DNA from: Lentzea waywayandensis
GTDB taxonomy: Bacteria > Actinomycetota > Actinomycetes > Mycobacteriales > Pseudonocardiaceae
NCBI RefSeq assembly: GCF_900115955.1
Contig: NZ_FOYL01000014.1
Location: 1 to 64,000 of the forward strand
Direction of reading: 5' to 3'
Length of the DNA stretch: 64,000 nt
The notes under the pieces are model-generated. The model did not search any database and was not told where the DNA came from. It saw only the letters and a list, made by a program, of their open reading frames with translations. Both the position numbers and the translations under genes were made by a program. Each line of letters starts with the position of its first letter. The first letter of the stretch is position 1. Below are positions 33,322 to 41,353 of the stretch, one piece after another.

Positions 33322-33873
33322 ATGCGCATTCGCCACGCCGTCGCGGCGACCGCGATCTCGCTGGGGCTGCTGGGTGGCCTGAGCGGCATCGCCCAGGCCG
33401 CGCCGGAGGGTCCTGCCGAGCAGGAGACCGCCATCTCGCAGGTCGAGGCGGCGGCCGGATACGGCGGCTCGATCTCCCGCACCGAGGTCATCAAGCGGGC
33501 CAAGGACTGGTGGGACCGCAAGGTTCCGTACAGCCAGTCCGCCTACGCCTGGGACATCAACAAGGGCAAGAAGTACCGCACGGACTGCTCGGGCTTCGTG
33601 TCCATGACGTGGAAGCTGACGACCAGCCGCAACACGTCCACTTTGGACGAGGTCGCCACCAAGATCTCGTGGGCGAACCTCAAGCCGGGCGACATGATCC
33701 TGCGCAACGGCCACGTGAAGCTGTTCGAGAAGTGGGCGAACACCGCGAAGACGTCCGCGTGGATCTACGAAGAGGGCAGCACCGCCACCGACATGGACCA
33801 CGAGACCGTGACGATCTCGTCGCTCAAGAGCGGTGGCTACGCCCCGTGGAAGTACAAGAAGATCACCGGCTGA
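33322..33873 (+). CDS. Secreted NlpC/P60-like cysteine amidase
   Basis: A 183-residue secreted protein from ATG 33322. The signal peptide ends AQA before APEG (about residue 26). The catalytic Cys is in TDCSGFVSMTW (C89) and the His in GDMILRNGHVKLFEKW (H131), which match the Cys-His dyad of the NlpC/P60 or CHAP-like amidase clan. A conserved WDRKVPYSQ segment precedes it. It probably cleaves peptidoglycan stem peptides or another wall amide. The 3' end overlaps the convergent AfsR-like gene by 11 bases. Confidence 0.82.
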   Translation: MRIRHAVAATAISLGLLGGLSGIAQAAPEGPAEQETAISQVEAAAGYGGSISRTEVIKRAKDWWDRKVPYSQSAYAWDINKGKKYRTDCSGFVSMTWKLTTSRNTSTLDEVATKISWANLKPGDMILRNGHVKLFEKWANTAKTSAWIYEEGSTATDMDHETVTISSLKSGGYAPWKYKKITG

Positions 33874-36703
33874 GGCGGACGGTCGCGAGGCCCCACTGAG
33901 CAGGCCACTGGCGCACCTCCCCCATCTCTCGGGTGCCCAGTCGCGTGAAGAGCTCTGCGGCCTCGTCCCAGGAGCGGTCCGCGCCTTCGACGTCCCCCAG
34001 ACAGGCGTGGACCGCTCCCAGGTCCCGGAGCGTCCTGGCCCGCCACAACGGCAGGCTCAGGTCGTTCCACACCGGCAGCAGGTCCGTCAGCACCACCCGC
34101 GCGCCGGAGTGGTCGCCCGCCGCGAGCCGCCACTCCCCCAGCGTGCGGCGGACGAGCGCCTCGCCGAACCGGTCGCCGACGTCGCGGCAGCCGTCCAGCG
34201 CCTGCCGCAGCAGTCCTTCCGCGGGGTCGAGCAAACCCCTGCGCAGCAACACCTTCGCCCACGCCTGGGCGGTGTAGCAGCCGAGCAGCTCGTCGCCGGT
34301 GCCGGCGACCATCTCGTGGGCGCGCCGGATGTGGTCCTCAGCGAGGTCCAGCTCACCGCGAGCGCGGTGGACGAGCCCGATCCCGCGGGCCGCCAGCGCC
34401 TCGCCCCTGCGGCTGCGCGCCTTCCGGTAGAGGGACTCGGCGAGGCGAAGAGTGTCGAACGAACCCTCGTCGTCGCCGAGTTCTCGTTTGATGGAGCCGA
34501 TTCCGTACAGCGCGTGCGCTTCGCCTTCGAGGTCCTGGGACTCCATCAGCTCACGGGCTCGGCCGAGCGCCTCCAGCGCACACGGGTACTGGCCGAGATC
34601 GCGGCACACCATGCCGATGCCGTTCATCGCCACGGCCTCGCCGCGCCGGTCGCCCATGTCCACGAACAACGTCTGCGCGGTGTCGAACCACGACCGCGCC
34701 TCGACCAGGTTGTCGCGCTTGTAGTGCATCTGCCCGAGGCTGCACCGCAGCACCGCCTCCAGGCGCAGGTCTCCGGTCCTCCACACGGCCTCCAGCGCCG
34801 CCGTGTGTGTTCGTTCCCAGGCCTCGTAACGGTTCCTGAGCCCGAACCAAGCGAACACCAGCACCTCGGCCAGCTGCGACGCGATCTCCGCGAGGCCGAG
34901 CTCCGCCGCGCGTTCCACGAGCCTGGTCAGCAACGGCTCCTCGCGTGCGAACCAGGCGTCCTTGTCGGTCGGGCGCGCCGCCGTCGCGACGATGCCCAGC
35001 GAGTCCTGCATGCGCGGCACGGCGAGGAAGAGCTGCTCGGTCAGTCCATCCACAGTGGACAGAGCGGCGACCACGGCCCTTCTGACGACGTCCTCGCGTT
35101 CCTGCTGCTGGTCCTCGGCCTCGGCGAGCTCGCGGGCGTGCAGCCGCACCAGCTCGTGCATCCGGTACCGCGCGCTGCCGATGACGTCGAGCAGCCGCGC
35201 GTCCACGAGCTGGTCGAGCACGTCCTCGTCCAGCAGGTGCACCCACAGGAAGCTCGGCACCTCGGGCAGCCCGAGGAACCCGAAGATCCGGTACGCGCGG
35301 CGGACGTTCTCGTCGAGCGCCCGGTAGGTCAGCTCCAGGCCGGCCCGCACCGCGAGGTCGTCCGCGACGAGCTCGTCGAGCCTGCTGCGTTCGTCGGAGA
35401 GCCTTCTGACCAGCTTCGACACCGGCCAGTGCGCGCGACCGGCCAGCCGCGCGCCGGTGATCCGCACCGCGAGCGGCAGGTACCCGCACAGCCGCGCGAC
35501 CTCCTGCGCCTGGTCGGGTTCGGCGGAGACCCGGTCGTCGCCGAGGATGCGCTGGAGCAGGGTGACGGCCTCGTCGCTGCTCAGCACGTCCAACGGGATG
35601 CGGCGCACGCCTTCGAGCCCGCACAACCGGCTGCGGCTCGTGATCAGCGTCAGGCAGCCGGGGCTGCCCGGTAACAGCGGCCTGACCTGCGAGACGCTCG
35701 TGACGCCGTCCAGCACGATCGCCACGCGCCGCCCGCCGACCGTGGCCCGCCACAACGCCGCGCGTTCCTCGGCGGACTCCGGAATCCGCTCGCTCGGCAC
35801 GTCCATCGCGCGCAGCAACGCGTCGAGCGCCCCGGACGGCGAGTGCAGGTCCACGAACAGCTGCCCGTCCGGATACCGGTCGGCCAGCCGATGCGCCGCA
35901 TGCACCGCGAGCGCCGACTTGCCGACCCCGGCCGGCCCCTCGATCCACCAGACGCCGCCGTCGCTGTCGAGGAGCCTGCTCAGCTCCCGGTCACGCCCGG
36001 TGAAGTCGCCCGCGTCGCGCGGCAGGTAGTTGCGGCGGCTGTCCCGCGAGCCCTCCAGCACGTCCCGGTAGAGCTGCTGGAGCTGCTCGCCTGGCTCGAC
36101 GCCGAGCTCGTCGACGAGCACCTTGCGCGTCTCCCGGAACACCCGCATGGCGTCCGCGCGGCGCCCGGCCCTGGCGAGCGCCGTCATGAGCTGCCCGCGC
36201 AGCCGTTCGGCCAGCGGGTACTCGGCGACGAACGCCCCGAGCCGGTCGATGAGCTCGGCGTGCCGCCCCAGCGCCAGCTCGGCGTCGACCCACGCCTCGG
36301 CGGCCGCGAGCCGTTGCACGTCGAGCGTCTGCGCGAACACCACCGGCGTGCCGCGCCAGAGCTGCAACGCCTCGTTGAGGACCTCGGCCTTGGCCTTGAG
36401 GTCGGCCTCGTCGCCCGCCCTGGCCACGAGCCGCCGGAACGCGTGCAGGTCGACGCTCTCGGGGTCGGCGTTGAGCACGTAGCCCGCCGCCCGGTGCTCG
36501 ACCGGCAGCCCGGAGCGGCGCAGGCTGGAGATGTGCACCTGAAGCGACTTGCGCGCCTGCGGCGGCGGCTCCTCGCCCCAGATGAGGTCGATGAGCCGTT
36601 CGACGGGCACGATCTTGCCGCACTCGACCGCCAGGACGGCTAAGATCTGCGCGGGTTTCGGCGGCACTGACGGCTCGACCGGCCCGAGAATCCTGATCTC
36701 CAC
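33863..36703 (-). CDS. AfsR/SARP-type transcriptional regulator with NB-ARC and TPR domains
   Basis: A 946-residue regulator from GTG 36703 (VEIRILGPVE, the family N-terminus, with GGGGG just upstream). It has an OmpR-like winged-helix domain (about 1-90), a bacterial transcriptional activation domain (about 95-240) and an NB-ARC ATPase. The ATPase P-loop is GPAGVGKSA (256-264) and a later segment is LPLAVRITGARLAGR. Many TPRs follow to the C-terminus. AfsR-like proteins respond to phosphorylation or ATP and steer secondary metabolism. No biosynthetic cluster is in the window, so its targets are elsewhere. Confidence 0.9.
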   Translation of the reverse strand: MEIRILGPVEPSVPPKPAQILAVLAVECGKIVPVERLIDLIWGEEPPPQARKSLQVHISSLRRSGLPVEHRAAGYVLNADPESVDLHAFRRLVARAGDEADLKAKAEVLNEALQLWRGTPVVFAQTLDVQRLAAAEAWVDAELALGRHAELIDRLGAFVAEYPLAERLRGQLMTALARAGRRADAMRVFRETRKVLVDELGVEPGEQLQQLYRDVLEGSRDSRRNYLPRDAGDFTGRDRELSRLLDSDGGVWWIEGPAGVGKSALAVHAAHRLADRYPDGQLFVDLHSPSGALDALLRAMDVPSERIPESAEERAALWRATVGGRRVAIVLDGVTSVSQVRPLLPGSPGCLTLITSRSRLCGLEGVRRIPLDVLSSDEAVTLLQRILGDDRVSAEPDQAQEVARLCGYLPLAVRITGARLAGRAHWPVSKLVRRLSDERSRLDELVADDLAVRAGLELTYRALDENVRRAYRIFGFLGLPEVPSFLWVHLLDEDVLDQLVDARLLDVIGSARYRMHELVRLHARELAEAEDQQQEREDVVRRAVVAALSTVDGLTEQLFLAVPRMQDSLGIVATAARPTDKDAWFAREEPLLTRLVERAAELGLAEIASQLAEVLVFAWFGLRNRYEAWERTHTAALEAVWRTGDLRLEAVLRCSLGQMHYKRDNLVEARSWFDTAQTLFVDMGDRRGEAVAMNGIGMVCRDLGQYPCALEALGRARELMESQDLEGEAHALYGIGSIKRELGDDEGSFDTLRLAESLYRKARSRRGEALAARGIGLVHRARGELDLAEDHIRRAHEMVAGTGDELLGCYTAQAWAKVLLRRGLLDPAEGLLRQALDGCRDVGDRFGEALVRRTLGEWRLAAGDHSGARVVLTDLLPVWNDLSLPLWRARTLRDLGAVHACLGDVEGADRSWDEAAELFTRLGTREMGEVRQWPAQWGLATVRLSR

Positions 36704-36791
36704 TGCGCCCCCACCAGTGTTGAACATTCACCAAGTTCTGCACGGCATTGCCAAATTTTGACGCATTCCGGTGCGCGGGGGTTCCACTTCA

Positions 36792-36870
36792 GAGTGAATG
36801 CACTCGAACGGACGCAGATCTGGATGCAACCAGACCAGAGCCCACTCCGTCCAGCCCACTTTCAGTGGGC
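36792..36870. promoter_or_regulatory. Palindromes between mug and the AfsR-like gene
   Basis: GAGTG-AATG-CACTC (36792-36805) and the 7-bp hairpin GCCCACT-TTC-AGTGGGC (36854-36870) lie in the 192-bp gap. The second is 26 bases after the mug stop on the minus strand and may end that transcript, although no T-run follows. The first is upstream of the AfsR-like gene and may be an operator. Confidence 0.4.
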
Positions 36871-36895
36871 ATGAATGTGAACTTCTGTTCTGTTT

Positions 36896-37390
36896 CTAGA
36901 GGCTGGCTTTGAGCCGCCCGAACTCCTCCGCCAACGCCGGCAACTGCCAGTGCGCGTTCAGCCCACTCGGATTCGGCAGGACCCACACCCGAGCACCGCC
37001 CACGGTGTCCTGCTGCGCCCCGACCTGCGCCTTCTTGCGGCCGAAGGCTGCACGATAGACCGTCACGCCGAGCACCGCGAGAACCTTCGGTGAATACCGC
37101 TCAACCTTTTCAGCGAGCTCGATCCCACCTCGACACATTTCGTCAATTGTTAATTCGTCAGCTTTGGCACTGGGCCGCGCGACGACGTTCGTGATGCCCA
37201 GACCGAGGTCCAGCAGCTTCTCCTGCTCGGCGGGCGCGAACTGAGACGGCGTGAAACCGGACAAATGAAGAGCAGGCCAGAACCGGTTTCCAGGCCGCGC
37301 GAAGTGGTGCCCGGTCGCCTCCGACACGAGGCCGGGGTTGATGCCGCAGAAGAGCACGTCGAGCCCGGGCTTGATCACGTCGGCAATCAC
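36896..37390 (-). CDS. mug: G/U mismatch-specific DNA glycosylase (Mug family)
   Basis: A 164-residue uracil-DNA-glycosylase-superfamily protein. Motif GINPG (16-20) carries Asn18, equivalent to the catalytic-water Asn of E. coli Mug. NPSGLNAH (140-147) is the second active-site loop that wedges into DNA. It would excise uracil, thymine or alkylated cytosines from mismatched DNA in the cytoplasm. The length is typical. The neighbouring Arf-like pair is codirectional; a 9-bp gap separates them. Confidence 0.93.
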   Translation of the reverse strand: MIADVIKPGLDVLFCGINPGLVSEATGHHFARPGNRFWPALHLSGFTPSQFAPAEQEKLLDLGLGITNVVARPSAKADELTIDEMCRGGIELAEKVERYSPKVLAVLGVTVYRAAFGRKKAQVGAQQDTVGGARVWVLPNPSGLNAHWQLPALAEEFGRLKASL

Positions 37391-37399
37391 GCGCCGAGC

Positions 37400-37720
37400 T
37401 TACGAGGTGACAGCGGGCACGCGCGGGCGTGGCGTCCACATCGTGTAGCCGGCTCGGCGGGCGTCCTCCGGCGAGTGGAAGAACGCGTCGCCCTTCATGC
37501 GCTTGTAGTAGGGCGATTCGGGGGTGTGGAACATCATCGTGCGCGAGTTCGCCTTGATCGCGGGCGCGACGGCGGCGGGCTCCTCCATGATCGACAGAGG
37601 CGCGACGTCCGGAGAAGCGGCGGCGGACTCGCGGGAGCGCATCGTGAGCCAGGTCAGCACCACGCCGGCGAGGAAGGCGCCCGCGCACAGCAGGAACATC
37701 TGGAAGAAGAACCCGAACAC
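37400..37720 (-). CDS. ArfC-like membrane protein (sunset-domain variant)
   Basis: A 106-residue protein with one N-terminal transmembrane helix (FFFQMFLLCAGAFLAGVVLTW). A linker leads to a C-terminal motif YYKRMKGDAFFHSPEDARRAG near residues 66-93. That motif corresponds to the small sunset domain seen in actinobacterial ArfC-type channel accessory proteins. It lies ten bases after the BON-like gene on the same strand and is very likely co-transcribed with it. The role is in the cell envelope; no enzymatic residues are seen. Confidence 0.7.
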   Translation of the reverse strand: MFGFFFQMFLLCAGAFLAGVVLTWLTMRSRESAAASPDVAPLSIMEEPAAVAPAIKANSRTMMFHTPESPYYKRMKGDAFFHSPEDARRAGYTMWTPRPRVPAVTS

Positions 37721-37730
37721 CGAACAGCTC

Positions 37731-38186
37731 CTAGCCCGTAGTCGTGAAGTCCTCGTCGACGCGCAGTCCGGGGGCGGCCGAGCGCAGGGCGTCGCTCAGG
37801 GAGCCCGCGCGCTCCGGGTCCGCGACGCGTGCCGACGCGGTCAGGTGTCCGACGCGCACGACACCGGTGAAGTCGGTGACGCCCCGATCCAGCACGGCCC
37901 CGAGCAGGGCGGCGGCCTGAGCCGGGGAGACAGGCAGGCGTTCGCCGGCGTTGGGCGTGATCGCGTCGGTGATCCGGTGAGCGGTCAGCGCGCGCACGGC
38001 GTCCACGACCTCCTGGCGTTCCTCGGCGGACGCGGCGGTGCCCGCCAGCACGATCTCCGACGACCGCACCGCGAGCACCAGGTGGCCGAAGGACAGGGCC
38101 GGGGCGGGGTGCGCGGCGAGGCCCACCGCGGCGAGCAACGCCGGCACGACGAGAGCACCGACGAAGACGCGTAGCGGCAACTGCAC
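37731..38186 (-). CDS. BON-like membrane protein, ArfA/OmpATb N-terminal type
   Basis: A 151-residue protein. The hydrophobic N-terminal anchor (VFVGALVVPALLAAVGLAA) is followed by a BON-like domain (LAVRSSEIVLAGTAASAEER, LDRGVTDFTGVVRVGHLTASARVAD broken over two strands), as in the N-terminal half of mycobacterial ArfA (OmpATb). The OmpA C-terminal peptidoglycan-binding domain is missing. Together with the downstream ArfC-like gene it forms a reduced Arf locus. The assignment is from pattern resemblance. Confidence 0.6.
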   Translation of the reverse strand: MQLPLRVFVGALVVPALLAAVGLAAHPAPALSFGHLVLAVRSSEIVLAGTAASAEERQEVVDAVRALTAHRITDAITPNAGERLPVSPAQAAALLGAVLDRGVTDFTGVVRVGHLTASARVADPERAGSLSDALRSAAPGLRVDEDFTTTG

Positions 38187-38260
38187 GGGCCTGGCCTATC
38201 TCATTCGGCCGACCGGGTGCCACCACCTGGAGCGGAACACCCAGGACACCGCATCCGAAT

Positions 38261-39946
38261 TCACTCGTTCGTGGAGACCACGACAGGCTCGCCGGACGCC
38301 ACCAGGCGCCAGTCCGTGCCCGCGAAGCCGGCGGGATCGAGCACGCCCGCGGCCTTCACCCAGTCGATCAGCAGCTGCCGGATCTCCTGCTGCTGGTTGT
38401 GCAGCACGGGCGCGGAGGCGATGTGCGGGAAGTCGCCGCCGCCCGCCTGCCTGTAGTTGTTCACGGCCACGGCGAACTCGAACGAGTCCGAGACCGGCTG
38501 ACCGTCGAAGGACAGCCGCACGATCCGGGACCCGACCGGCTGTGCGATGTCGACGTCGTAGGTCAGCGGCGCGGTCAGCCCGTAGGCGATGTCGAAGTTG
38601 TAGTCCGGCACGTCGGCGGACAGTTCGGCGGCCGAGAACGGGCCAGGACCGGACACCTGGAGGAAGTACCGCGCCGACTCCTCCAGGAAGTCGCGCAGCT
38701 GCGCGCCGGTCATCCGCACGCCCACCAGCGTGTTGTCGAAGATGTAGAGCCCGGCGACGTCCCGCAGCGACACCTCCCCCGCCGGAATCGCGGCGGCCCG
38801 GTTGAACGGCGCGCACAACGACAGCACGGGCAGCGACGTGGACTTCGCGACCTCCAGCGCCTGCACGTGGTTGATGAACCGCAACGCGGGCGTGTCCTCG
38901 AACCGCGACCGCGCGGCCGACATCGCCGAGGCGCAGGTGCCGACCCGTCCGTTGACGTACGACACGACCCGCTCGTGGTCGTGCCGCAGCAGCCGCAGGA
39001 TCCGCGGGTCCTCCGCCACCGTGGCCGACGACAGCACGGACGACCGCGAGGCCACAAGCTCCCAGCGCCCGTCGTAGCGCAGGTCGAACTCCATCACCGA
39101 AAGCCGCTTGCCCGAGTACAACGGCTCGGTCAGCAGCACCGGCCGCCCGGTCACCTTGTTGGTCACGAACCGCGACGGGATCTCCACGTGCGCGTGCCCG
39201 ACCAGCACCGCGTCGATCCCCGGCACCGTCTCCGCCAGCAGCTCGGAACAGTTCTCCGGGAACGGCACCTGGTCGCCCAGCGACGACGACAGATCGGCCC
39301 CGGAGTGCGCCACCACGATCACCAGGTCGGACTTGTGCCGGACCTCCGGCACCCAGTGCAGCGCCTGCTCCACCAGACCGGGGAACGTCAGCACGCCGTC
39401 GACGTGGACGCGGTCCCACACCGCGATGCCGGGGTTCGTCAGCCCGAGGATCCCGACCCGCAACGGCGCCCCGCCCGTCAGCCACACCGTCTTCACCACG
39501 TACGGCTGGAACGCGGGCAGGCCCGTGGCCACGTCGAGCGCGTTGGCCGCCAGCAGCGGGAACTCCAGCTGCCGCTCGAAGGTCCGCAGCACCGGCAGCC
39601 CGTAGTTGAACTCGTGGTTGCCCAACGCGGCGGCGGTGTAGCCGATGGCGTTCATCGCGGCGGCCATCGGGTGGACGTGCGCGCCGCGCGTGATCGGCTC
39701 GACCTTCGCGTAGTAGTAGGCGAGCGGTGTGCCCTGGATGGTGTCACCGGCGTCGAGCAGCAACGTCCGTTGGCGTCCCACGGCGGCACGCACGTCGTTC
39801 ACGAGAGTCGAGATCTTCGCGAGCCCGACGTCGTTGTGCGCGAAGTCGTCGAACTCGCGGTTGAGGTAGTAGTCCCAGTTGAAGAGATTGCCGTGCAGGT
39901 CTGTCGACCCCATCACAGTCAGTGTGAACGTGCGCACGCCGCTCAC
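38261..39946 (-). CDS. Bifunctional metallophosphatase/5'-nucleotidase (UshA-like)
   Basis: A 561-residue enzyme. The metallophosphatase domain (about 1-320) shows all blocks: STDLHGN (D16, H18), LLDAGDTIQG, GNHEFNYG, VVAHSGAD and GHAHVEIP. A C-terminal 5'-nucleotidase domain follows (NNYRQAGGGDFPH). It would hydrolyse nucleotides, cyclic nucleotides or UDP-sugars. Most UshA-like enzymes are exported, but this one begins MSGVRTFTLTVMGSTDLHGN with no signal peptide, so it appears cytoplasmic unless the start is wrong. It has no obvious operon partners. Confidence 0.9.
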   Translation of the reverse strand: MSGVRTFTLTVMGSTDLHGNLFNWDYYLNREFDDFAHNDVGLAKISTLVNDVRAAVGRQRTLLLDAGDTIQGTPLAYYYAKVEPITRGAHVHPMAAAMNAIGYTAAALGNHEFNYGLPVLRTFERQLEFPLLAANALDVATGLPAFQPYVVKTVWLTGGAPLRVGILGLTNPGIAVWDRVHVDGVLTFPGLVEQALHWVPEVRHKSDLVIVVAHSGADLSSSLGDQVPFPENCSELLAETVPGIDAVLVGHAHVEIPSRFVTNKVTGRPVLLTEPLYSGKRLSVMEFDLRYDGRWELVASRSSVLSSATVAEDPRILRLLRHDHERVVSYVNGRVGTCASAMSAARSRFEDTPALRFINHVQALEVAKSTSLPVLSLCAPFNRAAAIPAGEVSLRDVAGLYIFDNTLVGVRMTGAQLRDFLEESARYFLQVSGPGPFSAAELSADVPDYNFDIAYGLTAPLTYDVDIAQPVGSRIVRLSFDGQPVSDSFEFAVAVNNYRQAGGGDFPHIASAPVLHNQQQEIRQLLIDWVKAAGVLDPAGFAGTDWRLVASGEPVVVSTNE

Positions 39947-40002
39947 CTCCGGTTGTGGTCGGGCTGATCACCCGACCATAACCGCTCACACTTGACCCCA
40001 AA

Positions 40003-40518
40003 TCACCTCGAAGGAGGGGTCTGCCCGTTCTGCTGGCCGCGCTGACCAGGTTCGGCCACGCTGGACGCGACGGACTTGCCGTCCTCTGTGGTGGCGATCA
40101 CTGTCACCGTGTCGCCTTTCTCGACACCTTCGGCCACTGTGTCGGCGTCGATCACGTACGTCTTCGTGTAGCCGTCGGTGGATTTCACCTCGATGGACGA
40201 GTCGCTGAGCGCGGTGACCTCACCGGACTGGAACTCGCCGTGCGTCGCCGTGCCGAACCCGAGACCGCCGCGCATGCCGCCGCCACCGTCCGGCGGCGCT
40301 CCGCCCATGCCACCGGGGCCCATGCCTCCGGCTCCGGTCTGCTGGTTCGTGCCGCTGGCGGCGTAGATCGCGACGCCACCGGCACCGGCGATCGCGACGG
40401 CGATGGCCACGGCCGCCACCGTCTTCTTCGCGGTCCACGCCGGGCGCCCAGAAGACTGCGCCGCGGGCTCTGCTGCGGGCTGGGGTGCGCCCCACTCCGG
40501 GGGCTGTTGTTCGGTCAT
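40003..40518 (-). CDS. Membrane-anchored protein with Gly/Met-rich linker (DUF5666-like)
   Basis: A 171-residue protein from ATG 40518. A cytoplasmic Pro/Ala-rich N-terminus precedes one transmembrane helix (KKTVAAVAIAVAIAGAGGVA). Next come a glycine/methionine-rich linker (GAGGMGPGGMGGAPPDGGGG) and a small beta-rich extracellular domain (GEVTALSDSSIEVKSTDGYT, GDTVTVIATTEDGKSVASSV) resembling DUF5666. It is divergent from the response regulator and shares its promoter region, so it is probably a target or sensor partner of the two-component system. The molecular role is unknown. Confidence 0.78.
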   Translation of the reverse strand: MTEQQPPEWGAPQPAAEPAAQSSGRPAWTAKKTVAAVAIAVAIAGAGGVAIYAASGTNQQTGAGGMGPGGMGGAPPDGGGGMRGGLGFGTATHGEFQSGEVTALSDSSIEVKSTDGYTKTYVIDADTVAEGVEKGDTVTVIATTEDGKSVASSVAEPGQRGQQNGQTPPSR

Positions 40519-40541
40519 GACAGCCACCGTGGCGGCGCCGG

Positions 40542-40604
40542 CTGTGCCGAACCTGTGCCTGACGTAGGCACGACCTGTGCGCCTCGCTCACAGCTGGTAC
40601 ACAG
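40542..40604. promoter_or_regulatory. 11-bp-phased CTGTG/CACAG boxes at the two-component system promoter
   Basis: CTGTG occurs at 40542, 40553 and 40575 (spacings 11 and 22) and its complement CACAG at 40589 and 40600 (spacing 11). Also present is GTGCCT-GACGT-AGGCAC at 40555-40571. Direct repeats at one helical turn are the normal binding mode of OmpR/PhoB-type regulators, one of which is encoded next door. The same boxes precede the glycosyltransferase operon at 42683-42709. Confidence 0.65.
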
Positions 40605-40627
40605 GATCGGCATTCACGATGGGAGCC

Positions 40628-41353
40628 ATGCGCGCGATGAAGACCGAACTCCGCAGGCCGGACGGGCAGCCGGTCCGGGTGCTCGTCGTCGACGACGAGT
40701 CCACTCTGGCCGAGCTGATGTCGATGGCGCTGCGCATGGAGAAGTGGGACGTGCGCACGGCGCTCGACGGGACGACGGCGGTGCGGACCGCACGTGAGTT
40801 CCGCCCGGACGTGGTCGTGCTCGACGTGATGCTGCCGGACTTCGACGGCTTCGAGGTGCTGCGCCGGATGCGCGCCGAGGCACCGATCCTGCCGGTGCTG
40901 TTCCTGACCGCGAAGGACGCGGTGGAGGACCGCATCGCCGGACTCACCGCGGGCGGCGACGACTACGTCACCAAGCCGTTCTCGCTGGAGGAGGTCGTGC
41001 TGCGGCTGCGCGCACTGCTGCGGCGCACCGGCGTGACCGACGCGGACGCGGGCACCCGGCTGATCGTCGGCGACCTGTCGCTGAACGAGGAGACGCGCGA
41101 GGTCGAACGCGCCGGCGCCTCGATCGACCTGACGGCGACGGAGTTCGAGCTGCTGCGCTACCTGATGCGCAACCCGAAGCGCGTGCTGAGCAAGGCCCAG
41201 ATCCTGGACCGCGTGTGGAGCTACGACTTCGGCGGACAGGCCAACATCGTCGAGCTCTACATCTCCTACCTGCGCAAGAAGATCGACGCCGGGCGCTCCC
41301 CGATGATCCACACGATGCGAGGCGCCGGTTATGTCCTCAAGCCTGCGACCTAG
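40628..41353 (+). CDS. OmpR-family two-component response regulator
   Basis: A 241-residue regulator. The receiver domain has VDDES, the phosphorylated Asp in VLDVMLPDFDG (about D66) and the conserved Lys in TKPFSLEE (about K116). A C-terminal OmpR-type winged helix follows (LTATEFELLRYLMRNPKRVL, ANIVELYISYLRKKID). The start is uncertain among ATGs at 40619, 40628 and 40637; GGGAG at 40621-40625 fits the last two. The gene overlaps the kinase gene by 23 bases. Phased boxes upstream suggest autoregulation. Confidence 0.93.
   Translation: MRAMKTELRRPDGQPVRVLVVDDESTLAELMSMALRMEKWDVRTALDGTTAVRTAREFRPDVVVLDVMLPDFDGFEVLRRMRAEAPILPVLFLTAKDAVEDRIAGLTAGGDDYVTKPFSLEEVVLRLRALLRRTGVTDADAGTRLIVGDLSLNEETREVERAGASIDLTATEFELLRYLMRNPKRVLSKAQILDRVWSYDFGGQANIVELYISYLRKKIDAGRSPMIHTMRGAGYVLKPAT

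Noticed and set aside
33863..36703. AfsR-like regulator as a sign of a biosynthetic gene cluster
   Set aside because: No polyketide, peptide synthetase, terpene synthase or lanthipeptide genes lie nearby; the regulator is probably global.
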